Below are positions 8,549 through 17,695 of a stretch of DNA of 64,000 bases, piece after piece. The notes under the pieces were generated by a model. The model was not told the origin of the DNA. It saw nothing but the letters and a program-made list of their open reading frames with translations, and did no database searches. The DNA is taken from contig JAKBWB010000071.1 of assembly GCA_021843755.1 (NCBI GenBank), positions 1-64,000 on the forward strand. Reading direction: 5' to 3'. Made by a program: the position numbers and the translations under genes. Numbering within the stretch: position 1 is the stretch's first letter; every line of letters starts with the position of its first letter. The stretch comes from Pseudomonadota bacterium. Lineage in GTDB: Bacteria; Pseudomonadota; Gammaproteobacteria; Steroidobacterales; Steroidobacteraceae.

Positions 8549-11500
8549 ATGACGCTTCGCACGTTTGCTGGCGCGCTCTGCGCAACGCTTTCGCTCGTTC
8601 TGCTGTCGAACGCGGCGCAGGCCCAAACTCCCCCCGGCCCGGTGCAGGCCCTGATCCGCTATCCGAGCATCCACGGCAACACCGTGGTGTTCGAAGCGGG
8701 CGGATCGGTATGGAAAGTCCGCCTGCCCGGCGGCGAGGCCGTGCGCCTCACGGGGACTTCCGGCTACGACTCGCACCCCCTGATTTCTCCCAACGGCCGG
8801 TGGGTCGCGTTCACCGGTTGGTACCGCGGCAACACCGACGTCTATGTCGTGTCGATCAACGGCGGACCCGTCAGGCAGTTGACGTGGCGGTCGATCAATC
8901 AGCCCATGAATGGCAAGATCGCGACGGTTCCGGACAACATCGTCGTGGGCTGGACTCCCAACAGCCGCGACGTGGTCTTCCTTTCGCGCCGCGAGAGCTT
9001 CAACCCCCAGATCGAGCGCGCCTTCGAAGTGGCGGTCACCGGCGGCCTGCCGGTCCCGCTGCCAATGCCCTGGACCGGGCCGCTGTCGTTCAATGCCAGC
9101 GGCACGGTGATCGCCTATAACAAGCTGTCGCGAATACTCCGCGTGTTCCACCGCAAGCACTATTTCGGGGGACAGGCGGACAAGATCTTCACCTACGATC
9201 TCGCCACGGGCGCGAGCACCCAGCTGGTGCATTGGAAGGGCGAAAATACCTTCCCGATGTGGGTGGGCAACACCCTGTACTACGCCTCGGACCGCGGCGC
9301 CAACGGCGTCCTCAACATCTGGGCGAAGAACCTCAAGACCGGCGCCGAGCACCCGGTGACCGACTTCCCGGCTTACGATGTCGACTGGCCGAGCGCCGGC
9401 AACACCGGGATCGCGCTCTCCGACGGCGGCAAGCTCTACGTGTACTCCTTCGCGACACGCCACGTGACGCGGATACCGGTCACGGTCCCGCTCACCGGCT
9501 CGCGCACGCTGCCATACGAGTACGCCGCGGCGAAGATGATCCGCAGCGCGGCCCTCGCCCCCGACGGCAAACTCGCGGTCTTCGGCGCGCGCGGCGCGAT
9601 CTTCACCGTACCCGCCGCATACGGCCACACCACCGAACTCAGCACCGCACGCGCGAGCAACGACAAGGATCCCACCTGGTCCCCGAATGGCAAGTGGATC
9701 GCCTACATCCGCGACGACGGACGTGACAGTCAGGTGATGGTGCGCGCCGCCGACGGCAACGGCACGCCGCGCGCGCTCACACGCACCGCCGATCTGACCT
9801 ACATGGGACGGTTGCGCTGGAGCCCTGACAGCCAGTGGCTGACCTACAGCACCTCGCGCCAGCAATTGTGGCTGGTGAACGTGAAGACCATGGCGCACAA
9901 GCTGGTGGCCACGGCGCCGCGCTCCATGCCGACCCACATCTTCCAGGACGTCGACTTCTCGCCGGACAGCCGCTGGCTGGCATTCTCCAAGCGGCTGGCG
10001 AACAATCTGCACGCGCTCTTCGTTTACGACATTCCCGCCGGCAAGTTGCATCAGCTCAGCCGGGGGGACTTCAGCGACACCAACCCGGTGTTCTCGCACG
10101 ACGGGAAATACCTGTACTTCGTGTCCGCGCGCCTGATCAACCCGGTAATGTCCACATTCGGCGTCGGGGCGACCAGCGTGGTCCCTGATGGCCTGTACGT
10201 GACCACCCTGCAGGCGACGACCCCCTCACCGTTCGCGCCGCGCACCCAGCATCCGGTCCCGTCGAAGGCCGTCAAAGGCACGCACAAAGGCAAGCGCAAG
10301 ACCAAGCCGACCGGCAAGAAGCCGGCCGCGGTGAAGATCGATTTCACCGGCATCATGCGCCGCGCCGTCCAGATGCCCGTGCCCGCCGCGAACATCTCGA
10401 ACGTCGCGGAATTCAAGGGCGTCGTGTACTACTCCACCACGCCCATCGCCACCATCGGTGGCTCGGTCCCGGGGGAAGTGCCGAAATTGCGCGCCTACAG
10501 CATGAAGGCGCGCAAATCCCTGACCCTGGCTGCGGGCATCGGCTCCGGTTTTTCGCTGTCGGCGAACGGCTCGACGCTCTTGTACCAACAGAACGGTAAA
10601 TGGATGCTGCGCCCGGCAGTATTCGCGGCACAGGCCCCGGCCAAGCCGCTCAACACCTCGAACATGCAGATGAAGATTTATCCGCGCGCGGAATGGCGCG
10701 AGAGCTTCTACGAGGCGTGGCGCAACGTGCGTGATTTCTTCGTCAACCCCGATCTGATCAAGGAGAAATGGGCGGCCCTCGGCAAGCGCTATGCGGCGCT
10801 GCTGCCGCTGGTGCAGGACCCCGAGGACCTCAACTACGTCATCGGCAACATGATGGGCTCGCTGGGCGAGAGCCACATGTACATCTTCGGCGGCAATACC
10901 GGATGGAAGACCCCGCCGGAACCGACCGCGGGCCTCGGCGTGCAGTTCGCCCTGAACCGCGCGGCGGGACGCTACTACCTCAAGCGCATCCTGCACGGCG
11001 ACAACACCGTGCCCGGCTATTACGCGCCGCTGGCCCAGCCGGGATTGAAGGTCAAGCAGGGCGACTACGTGCTGGCCATCAACGGCAAACCGCTCGAGGC
11101 TCCGACCAACCCGTACTCGCTCCTGCAGGGAACGCTCGGCCAGACCATCGCGCTGAAGATCGCGGCGACCCCGACCGGAACGCCCTGGACCATACTGGTC
11201 AAGCCGATCGTCAACAGCGGCAAGCTTCACCTGCTGCACTGGATCAACGACAATCGGCGCGAGGTGACCAAGCTCTCCCACGGCAAGATCGGCTACGTGT
11301 ATCTCTACGACATGGAAGCCACCGGGCTGCACGAGTTCGTGCGGCAGTTCTACAGCCAGATCAACAAGCCCGGGATGATCATCGATGATCGCTGGAATCT
11401 CGGCGGCTTCATCGACACGATCCTGTTCAACCGTCTCACCCAGAAGATGGTCGCCGCGTGGGTCCGGCGCAACGGCGTGCCGCAGCAAAGCCCTTCGGAC

Positions 11501-11938
11501 GCCTACATCGGCCACCTCGCGGCGCTGATCAATCACGGCTCGGCCTCCGACGGCGACATCTTCGCGTACCGGTTCCAGAAGTATCATCTCGGGCCGACCA
11601 TCGGTTCGCGCACTTGGGCGGGCGTGCGCGGCCTGTTCACGCCGTTCACGCTGCTCGATGGCGCGCAGCAGATCATCTCCGAGATCGCCATGTACGGAAC
11701 GAACTCGAAGTGGGTGGTCGAGAACATCGGCGTGGTGCCCTCGATCCCAGTGCACGTGAACCCGGGCCTGTTGGCGCGCGAGCACCTCGACACGCAGATC
11801 GAGACCGCCGTGCACGTGCTGCTGAGGGAAATCAAGCATCACCCGGTGCAGCTGCCACCGCCACCGCCGTGGATACCCGCGTTCCCGAAGCAACCCACGT
11901 ATCCGCAGTGTCCGGTCACCACCGGGACCTGCCAGTAA
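8549..11938 (+). CDS. Tricorn-like S41 family peptidase, secreted
   Basis: 1129 residues. A signal peptide (about 1-26, ending AAQAQ) is followed by a WD40/TolB-like beta-propeller region (about 30-560) with repeated SPDGKWxAF-type blades, a basic linker near 570-600, a second propeller-like strand set, a helical core domain, a PDZ domain (about 790-880) and a C-terminal S41 domain. Catalytic landmarks: GSLGESHMY near 770, DDRWNLGG near 945 and NHGSASDGD near 994 with the nucleophilic Ser. Tricorn-type enzymes degrade peptides; the signal peptide places this one in the periplasm or outside. The ribosome site ACGGAGG precedes the ATG. Monocistronic, ended by a hairpin. Confidence 0.9.
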   Translation: MTLRTFAGALCATLSLVLLSNAAQAQTPPGPVQALIRYPSIHGNTVVFEAGGSVWKVRLPGGEAVRLTGTSGYDSHPLISPNGRWVAFTGWYRGNTDVYVVSINGGPVRQLTWRSINQPMNGKIATVPDNIVVGWTPNSRDVVFLSRRESFNPQIERAFEVAVTGGLPVPLPMPWTGPLSFNASGTVIAYNKLSRILRVFHRKHYFGGQADKIFTYDLATGASTQLVHWKGENTFPMWVGNTLYYASDRGANGVLNIWAKNLKTGAEHPVTDFPAYDVDWPSAGNTGIALSDGGKLYVYSFATRHVTRIPVTVPLTGSRTLPYEYAAAKMIRSAALAPDGKLAVFGARGAIFTVPAAYGHTTELSTARASNDKDPTWSPNGKWIAYIRDDGRDSQVMVRAADGNGTPRALTRTADLTYMGRLRWSPDSQWLTYSTSRQQLWLVNVKTMAHKLVATAPRSMPTHIFQDVDFSPDSRWLAFSKRLANNLHALFVYDIPAGKLHQLSRGDFSDTNPVFSHDGKYLYFVSARLINPVMSTFGVGATSVVPDGLYVTTLQATTPSPFAPRTQHPVPSKAVKGTHKGKRKTKPTGKKPAAVKIDFTGIMRRAVQMPVPAANISNVAEFKGVVYYSTTPIATIGGSVPGEVPKLRAYSMKARKSLTLAAGIGSGFSLSANGSTLLYQQNGKWMLRPAVFAAQAPAKPLNTSNMQMKIYPRAEWRESFYEAWRNVRDFFVNPDLIKEKWAALGKRYAALLPLVQDPEDLNYVIGNMMGSLGESHMYIFGGNTGWKTPPEPTAGLGVQFALNRAAGRYYLKRILHGDNTVPGYYAPLAQPGLKVKQGDYVLAINGKPLEAPTNPYSLLQGTLGQTIALKIAATPTGTPWTILVKPIVNSGKLHLLHWINDNRREVTKLSHGKIGYVYLYDMEATGLHEFVRQFYSQINKPGMIIDDRWNLGGFIDTILFNRLTQKMVAAWVRRNGVPQQSPSDAYIGHLAALINHGSASDGDIFAYRFQKYHLGPTIGSRTWAGVRGLFTPFTLLDGAQQIISEIAMYGTNSKWVVENIGVVPSIPVHVNPGLLAREHLDTQIETAVHVLLREIKHHPVQLPPPPPWIPAFPKQPTYPQCPVTTGTCQ

Positions 11939-11944
11939 GCGCGC

Positions 11945-11977
11945 GCGTCTGCCGGTCCGGGTCGGACCGGCAGACGC
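11945..11977 (+). terminator. Strong hairpin after the S41 peptidase
   Basis: A perfect 14-bp stem (GCGTCTGCCGGTCC and its complement, 11945-11958 and 11964-11977) closes a five-base loop six bases after the peptidase stop codon. No T-run follows, so it may act as a U-less terminator or as a 3' stabiliser. Confidence 0.6.
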
Positions 11978-13261
11978 CGCATCGCCGCGGTTCGTTCCTG
12001 CGGACTTTGCACCCCGACGGCGTATCGGATCGGTTCCGGGTCGATTCACCACCGCGGTGCCGGTGGGATCGGCCGTCACACGCACATCATCCGGCCCGCA
12101 CGCGCTCGCCTCGGCAGGCCGCGGACGCTTCGGTCGCGGCGGGCACTGATCTCGTCCGTGAGCGCTCGAGCCGCCTCCTGCGCACATCCCAGCGCGCGGA
12201 GCAACCGCACTGGAGTCTCATTCCGCCGTTCTGAGGGCAAAGCCTGCTTGCGGCCCGGGATGAGCCCGGCAAGCCACCGGAGGCCATCGCTCGAGGACTC
12301 GATTCATGCGCGCCCGGTAGAGCCGCCGGCGCTGGCCGCATCGCCGTAGCGGCCGCCGCCAACGCGGCAGGAGTTCCCGACGGCATGGGGGGCGCGCCTC
12401 GATCGGGGTCGGCACACCGTAATACCCGTAGGGTTCGCACAGGACGAAGCCCAGACCCTTACCTTGCGAGGCCATCGATGTGTGTCGCCGACGGCGAAGC
12501 TCAAGATCGATCTCCTGGGCCTTGGTCATCAATCGCGTACGCACCGCGCGACGCGGTCAGAGAGGCTTCCCGTTGCGCGAACGACCGGAACCGTGCGCCA
12601 GCTTGAGGAAGTTGGCGATCTCCGGCAAACCCCGGTGGCCCCGTCCTCGACGTCGGGAATAGGCCACCCGCCCGAGCTCAAAGAGCCGAGCCTTCTGCGG
12701 ATGTCATGCCGGCTTGCACGCCACGAGTCGTTAGCGAGGCGCCCGGACGAATCGCCGTGCATCGAAGTCATGTTGAACTCTGTAGGCGCGTCGCGTGGCT
12801 GAAGGACGCTCCGCAATGAGGATTCCCGCCGTTATCCGCTGCGAGGCGAGGGGTCCCCTGGCGATTCCGTTGCGAGCGACGAACATCATCGCCGCGACTG
12901 TCTTGGGGCCAAACGCGGCAACAGTTGCCGCTGAAATCGATCGGGACCGGCGTGAGCCCCTCAAACCGTCTCCCGAGCCTGGCGCTGGTAAAGACAATTG
13001 CGCCCTCAAACGAAACGGCGCAGCCGATGGGGTGCCCAACATTGCCGGCGCGGCCGGCACGACGGCCTGCGGCATCCGCACGGGGCAGCGGCCAGTCTGC
13101 GGGCGCGGCCGCCGTCCTGGAAAACATTTTCCACTATGTGCGCCACCGCTCCTACTAACGCGCGCTTTATGTTATGATATATGTCAAGGGGACTCTTTCA
13201 CGGACGGCCGCCGGGTGTCGAGACCCGGACGAGCGTCGGTTTATCAAGGCTCAAATTTCTC
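11978..13261. other. 1.3-kb region without a recognisable gene
   Basis: No frame on either strand has a family I recognise. Minus-strand frames at 12218-12544 and 12768-13127 are the longest plausible ones; the reading of the first resembles a degraded basic protein (a start near MTKAQEIDLEL) but I cannot name it. The right end becomes AT-rich (TTTATGTTATGATATATG near 13168-13185) just before the Crp/Fnr gene and probably holds its promoter. Confidence 0.45.
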
Positions 13262-13999
13262 ATGCCCGGTACCCAACGATATTCTGAAAATCATCTCCTG
13301 GCCGCGCTGTCCCCGGACGAGCGCACACGAATCTATCCGCTCCTGGAATTGATTCCGATGCCGCTCGGCGATGTTCTGTACGAGTCCGGGGATGTGCTGC
13401 GATACGTCTACTTTCCGCTCGACGCCATCGTTTCCCTGCTTTACGTGATGGAGGACGGTGCCTCGGCGGAAATCTCGGTGGTGGGCAACGAGGGCCTGAT
13501 CGGGGTGGCGCTGTTCATGGGCGGCGAGACAACTCCGAGCCGGGCCATCGTGCAGAGCGCCGGGCACGCGTATCGGTTGGTTGGGCAGCGGCTCAAGGAT
13601 GAATTCCACCGCAACGGCGAGCTGCAGCAGCTGCTGCTGCGCTACACGCAGGCGTTGCTGACGCAGATGGCTCAGACTGCGGTCTGTAACCGGCACCACT
13701 CCGTCGACCAGCAGCTGTGTCGCTGGCTGCTGTTGTCTCTCGACCGGCTGCCCAGTAATCAGTTGGCCATGACCCAGGAGCTGATCGCGAACATGCTGGG
13801 CGTTCGCCGCGAAGGCGTCACCGAGGCGGCCGGCAAACTGCAGAAGCTCAACGTCATCCGGTACGCCCGCGGCCTCATCACGGTGCTGGACCGGCCGCGG
13901 CTGGAACAACTGTGCTGCGAGTGCTACGCGGTGGTCAAGAAGGAAACCGATCGGCTGCTGCCGGGCCTGCGCGCCCAGGCGCAGGCCCGCGGGGCCTAG
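13262..13999 (+). CDS. Crp/Fnr-family transcription regulator
   Basis: 245 residues from the ATG at 13262 (an in-frame start exists at 13181). An N-terminal cyclic-nucleotide-binding-type beta-roll covers about 20-130 (VLYESGDVLRYVYFPLDAIVSLL) and a C-terminal winged helix covers about 165-225, with LAMTQELIANMLGVRREGVT as the helix-turn-helix. It has no four-Cys FNR cluster motif. The YFPLDAIVSLL form is that of a large subgroup whose effector is unknown. It converges on the GH130 operon (71 bases between stops), so it may control that operon or nearby stress genes; inference from position only. Confidence 0.9.
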   Translation: MPGTQRYSENHLLAALSPDERTRIYPLLELIPMPLGDVLYESGDVLRYVYFPLDAIVSLLYVMEDGASAEISVVGNEGLIGVALFMGGETTPSRAIVQSAGHAYRLVGQRLKDEFHRNGELQQLLLRYTQALLTQMAQTAVCNRHHSVDQQLCRWLLLSLDRLPSNQLAMTQELIANMLGVRREGVTEAAGKLQKLNVIRYARGLITVLDRPRLEQLCCECYAVVKKETDRLLPGLRAQAQARGA

Positions 14000-14069
14000 C
14001 CGACCCGGCGAGCCTCGTGATCGGTACGGACGGACTCGGGCCCGACGGCTGTCGGGCAGGCAGGTCTGC

Positions 14070-15395
14070 TCAGGGCGCCATCGCACCTATCAGCGTGGCG
14101 ATCTCGATCGTCGCGAAATTGGAGAATGTGTCGCAGACCGCGTAGGGCAGGATGATGCGCTCTGCCTGGCGCATGGCGCCGCACGTATACACGACGTTCG
14201 GGACGTAGCCCTCGCGGGCCGATCGCTCGGGTCGCAGCAGCGGCTCGGGCAGGCGGGCGAGCACCTTCGCGGGATCCTGTTTGTCCAGTAGCACCGCGCC
14301 GATGGAATACCGCCTCATCGGTCCGACACCGTGAGTCAGCAGCAGCCAGCCCTCTTCGAGCTCGATCGGCGATCCGCAATTGCCGATCTGGACGAATTCC
14401 CAGGGGAATCGCGGCGCGAGCAGCACGGCGCCCTCCTCCCAGGAGTACAAGTCATCCGAGTAGATGAGGTAGAGGTTTTCGTTGTCCTGCCGCCCGATCA
14501 TGGCGTACCGGCCGTTGATCTTTCTCGGGAACAGGGCCATGCCCTTGTTGCGCGCAGCCGCACCCGTCAGGGCCGTCATGCTGAAGCGCTGAAAATCGCC
14601 GGTTTCGAGCAGCTCGGAGCGGATCGACCTGCCGTTGTAGGCGGTGTAGGTCGCATAGAAGGTCTTCCGGTCGCCGTGGTCGAACTCCACGAAGCGCGCA
14701 TCCTCGATGCCGTTCGACTGGGCCTCGGTCACCGGGAAGATGACACGCTCGCTGATGTCGCCGTCGGGCTGGAATACCACCTCGATACAGTCGCTGCGCA
14801 TGCCGGGGACTACCCGCTGCAGGTGCGGAATCGACGCCAGTCGCGCGGCCGGCTCTACCGTGATGGTGCCATCGGCTGCGAGCATTCCCGATCGAAAGGT
14901 CAGAGAGGAGACATGACCTTCCCCGACAGCCCGCAGACTGAGGATGAAGCGGCGCGCGCCGCGCGCCACCGCGGACTGATCCGGATGCGCGACGATGCTT
15001 GGATTGAAAAGCGCTGCCGCTTCGAAGGAGTACTCGTGCAGGAAGTAGGCGCCTACGAGTTGGCGTTGCACCTGCGTGAGCGGACTGTGCACCGAGTGAA
15101 CGACTTCCACCGCGTCGGCGCGCGTCTCGAAGGTCGCGAGCAGCCGGCGGTGGCGGCCCTCGAAGGTCTCGAGCAGCTCCGTCAGCTGCCGGGACGCGGT
15201 GTCGGGATCGAGAGCGAGGACCCGATCGACGATGTGCGTCACTCGCTTCGTGTCCGTCGGGGTGAGATTGCGGGGCTCGGCGCTCGGCTTGAAGTGGCGC
15301 ATCACCACTCGCGTAGGATCTGGACTGAGGCGCAGGGTCTGACGTTTTACTAGCGTGGGGGATGACAAGGTGTCTCCATGTCGCTCGACCGTCAC
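14070..15395 (-). CDS. GH130 family mannoside phosphorylase
   Basis: 441 residues. GH130 enzymes are five-bladed beta-propellers that phosphorolyse beta-mannosides (or form them in reverse) giving mannose-1-phosphate. Family marks: SLTFRSG, the NGIEDARF segment near residue 230 bearing the proposed general-acid Asp, FVQIGNCGSPIELEEGWLLL and THGVGPMRRYSIG. A helical N-terminal extension of about 110 residues precedes the propeller. The start is GTG at 15395, overlapping the stop of the upstream glycosyltransferase as GTGA. Last gene of the manA-GT-GH130 operon. Substrate (glucoside, chitobioside or mannan) cannot be told from the sequence. Confidence 0.9.
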   Translation of the reverse strand: MTVERHGDTLSSPTLVKRQTLRLSPDPTRVVMRHFKPSAEPRNLTPTDTKRVTHIVDRVLALDPDTASRQLTELLETFEGRHRRLLATFETRADAVEVVHSVHSPLTQVQRQLVGAYFLHEYSFEAAALFNPSIVAHPDQSAVARGARRFILSLRAVGEGHVSSLTFRSGMLAADGTITVEPAARLASIPHLQRVVPGMRSDCIEVVFQPDGDISERVIFPVTEAQSNGIEDARFVEFDHGDRKTFYATYTAYNGRSIRSELLETGDFQRFSMTALTGAAARNKGMALFPRKINGRYAMIGRQDNENLYLIYSDDLYSWEEGAVLLAPRFPWEFVQIGNCGSPIELEEGWLLLTHGVGPMRRYSIGAVLLDKQDPAKVLARLPEPLLRPERSAREGYVPNVVYTCGAMRQAERIILPYAVCDTFSNFATIEIATLIGAMAP

Positions 15396-17695
15396 GCGAA
15401 GTCATCGGCGTCGGCAGTGAGCTCGGGTAGTTGGATCGGGCGGGCGGCGCTCGAGCGGTCGAGCTGCCGCATATCGGCAAGACTGAGAAGATACGAGACG
15501 ACGGATTCGGCTCCCCGGTTCTCGTTGGGGCGATCCGGATGCAGTCCGTCGCGGCAGCTGCCGGTGTCCAGATCGATCAGCGGCAAAGACAGATCGTTCG
15601 CGCCGAAGAACCACGCGAGCGCCCGCTCCGCGTGCGCCAGCCAGACGTCATCGCCGTCGGCGCGCCACGCAGCGAGGCACGCGGAGATCGAGGCCGCGGC
15701 CTCCAAGGGCTGCTGGTCGAAGGCGAGCGGGACCGATCGCTTGGCGCCGAAGCTCATCGAGCCGACGGGCCTGAAGCACCCCGCCGCTGTCGTCTGCAGG
15801 CTCATCAGCCAGCGCAGTGAGCGCAGGCCGGCGCGCAGGTGGCGCGGCGACTCGAGCGCGCAGCCCGTCACGATCAGGGCCTGCGGCAGGCGCGCGTTGT
15901 CATAAGCGAGTCCTTCCTCGAACCACTGCCAATCGGCGCTCTCGACCGCCTGCATGAGCAGCAGCAATCGGTCCGCGAGCAGCTCGCGCATGCCCCAGGC
16001 ATCGGCGTGGCGTGCGGCGGCGGCGCAGTAGCCATCCAGGCCGAGCAGCGCGAAACTCCACGCGCGGGGCGAGAGAAAGCTCGCCACGGTCGGCAGCGCC
16101 TCGGCGAACAGGGCCGCGGCCCAGCGCCGCCGCGGCTCGCGGCGCCCGGCGCGGGCACACTCGCCGAGGGCCCACAGCGCACGCCCGTGACTGTCCTCGG
16201 ACCCCGGCCCGCCGTGCCAGCACCGGTCGAACCCCATGAAATTGCGAAAGCGCCTGGTGCCGGGATTCCAGGCATGCTGCACGAACGCGGCGAACCGGCT
16301 GGTCACGCTTTCCGGCAGAGGCGACTCTCCGGTCCGCTCGAGGGCGCAGGCGAGCAGCAAGGCGCGCGCATTGTCGTCGGTGCAATAGCCATGCGAGCGA
16401 TCCGCAACGGCATGCGTCGCGTGCTGAAGCAGGCCCGTATCGTCGCACAGAGACAGCAAATGGCCGACCGGCGCCGCCCGAACACCCTGAGCGGCGCGGC
16501 GATCCGTCCCGGCCTGCTGGTTCTTGCGTGGAGCGTGGCGGCACCCAGCCCCGCCTCCGGTACTCTCGAACAGTGCGCAGTAGCGCTCCGCGATTCTCGG
16601 CCATATCGTCGAGCGGCCTTGCGCGTACGCGCGCTGGCGCATCGCGAGTCGCCTGGGCCCGTCGCTCAGCAATGCGGCGGTCTCGCGACCGAGCGCCGCG
16701 ACATCACCAAAGGGAACCAGCACGCCGCGCCCGTCTCTCAACAGCTCGCGCGCGTGCCAATAGGGGGTCGAGACGACCGCCTTGCCCAGGCCGAAGCTGT
16801 AGGCCAGGGTTCCGGATGTCATCTGCGCCTCGTTGAGATACGGAGTGGCGTAGACATCGCACATTGAGATGAACTTCAGCAGCGTCGCCTGATCGACGAA
16901 TCGATCGAGAAACACGACATGGCTGTCGATTCCAAGCGTGCGCACCCGCGCCATGAGGCTGTTCCGATAGGCCTCGCCTTGATCACGGACCAGATTCGGG
17001 TGGGTCGCGCCGAGCACGACGTATACCGCCTCGGCGCAGCTCTTCAAGACTTCCGGCATCGCGTCGATCATCACTTCGACACCCTTGCTGGGCGCGAGCA
17101 GACCGAAAGTCAGAATGACCGGACGGCCCGCGAAACCGAGGACGCACTTCGCCTCATCGGGCTCGACGAACGCGCCATCCGGAGTCCCGTGCGGGATGAC
17201 CTCGATCTTCCCGGCCGCGACTTCGTATACGGCGCGCAGCAATTCCCGACCCTTCTCGGCCATGACGACGACTCGGGCGGAGGCCTCGACAATCTCCCCG
17301 AGGACGCGCCGCTGCGCCGGCGTCGGCCGCTCGAGCACGGTGTGGAATGTGGTGATGAGCGGCATGGTCAGCCGCGCGGTCAGCGCCGTGATGTGGCCGC
17401 CCGCCTCACCGCCGAAGATGCCGAACTCGTGCTGCAGCGACACGATTTCGCACCGCGCGCGGTTCAGAATATCGGCTGCATCCTTGTAGTCCTCGAGCCG
17501 TTGATCATTGATCTGAAGGCACACGGCGGCCGGGTAGTCGTAGGCGTGCCCATCGTCCGTCATGGCCACGATGCTGCAGCGCTCGTGCGGCGGCAGGTTC
17601 TCGATGGACTGCTGCAAGTCGGTCGTGAAGGTCGCGATCCCACAGCGTCGCGGGAGCGAATTGCCCACCAACGCGAACCGCCCGAGCAGGCTCAC
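15392..17695 (-). CDS. GT4 glycosyltransferase fused to an alpha/alpha-barrel domain
   Basis: 767 residues from the GTG at 17695, which overlaps the stop of the isomerase gene as GTGA. The N-terminal half (about 1-395) is a GT-B fold family-4 transferase: RRCGIATFTTDL start, SLQHEFGIFGG, FGLLAPSKGVEVMIDAMP and the C-terminal donor motif near TSGTLAYSFGLGKAVVST. The second half (about 425-745) looks like an (alpha/alpha)6 barrel with repeated Trp/His/Asp motifs (HGYCTDDNARALLL, DRCWHGGPGSEDSHGRALWALGE), as in glycoside-processing enzymes. The fusion suggests one protein that adds and trims or recognises sugars. It is flanked by mannose genes, so a GDP-mannose donor is likely but not shown. Confidence 0.85.
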   Translation of the reverse strand: MSLLGRFALVGNSLPRRCGIATFTTDLQQSIENLPPHERCSIVAMTDDGHAYDYPAAVCLQINDQRLEDYKDAADILNRARCEIVSLQHEFGIFGGEAGGHITALTARLTMPLITTFHTVLERPTPAQRRVLGEIVEASARVVVMAEKGRELLRAVYEVAAGKIEVIPHGTPDGAFVEPDEAKCVLGFAGRPVILTFGLLAPSKGVEVMIDAMPEVLKSCAEAVYVVLGATHPNLVRDQGEAYRNSLMARVRTLGIDSHVVFLDRFVDQATLLKFISMCDVYATPYLNEAQMTSGTLAYSFGLGKAVVSTPYWHARELLRDGRGVLVPFGDVAALGRETAALLSDGPRRLAMRQRAYAQGRSTIWPRIAERYCALFESTGGGAGCRHAPRKNQQAGTDRRAAQGVRAAPVGHLLSLCDDTGLLQHATHAVADRSHGYCTDDNARALLLACALERTGESPLPESVTSRFAAFVQHAWNPGTRRFRNFMGFDRCWHGGPGSEDSHGRALWALGECARAGRREPRRRWAAALFAEALPTVASFLSPRAWSFALLGLDGYCAAAARHADAWGMRELLADRLLLLMQAVESADWQWFEEGLAYDNARLPQALIVTGCALESPRHLRAGLRSLRWLMSLQTTAAGCFRPVGSMSFGAKRSVPLAFDQQPLEAAASISACLAAWRADGDDVWLAHAERALAWFFGANDLSLPLIDLDTGSCRDGLHPDRPNENRGAESVVSYLLSLADMRQLDRSSAARPIQLPELTADADDFA

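Noticed and set aside
8049-8585. Minus-strand 178-codon frame upstream of the S41 peptidase
   Set aside because: No ribosome site, no family, and it overlaps the start of a certain gene on the other strand.
12218-12544. Minus-strand 108-codon frame starting MRTRLMTKAQEI
   Set aside because: Some regular helix-like content at the start, but the rest is Arg/Pro-rich and I recognise no homologue. Left as possible decayed DNA.
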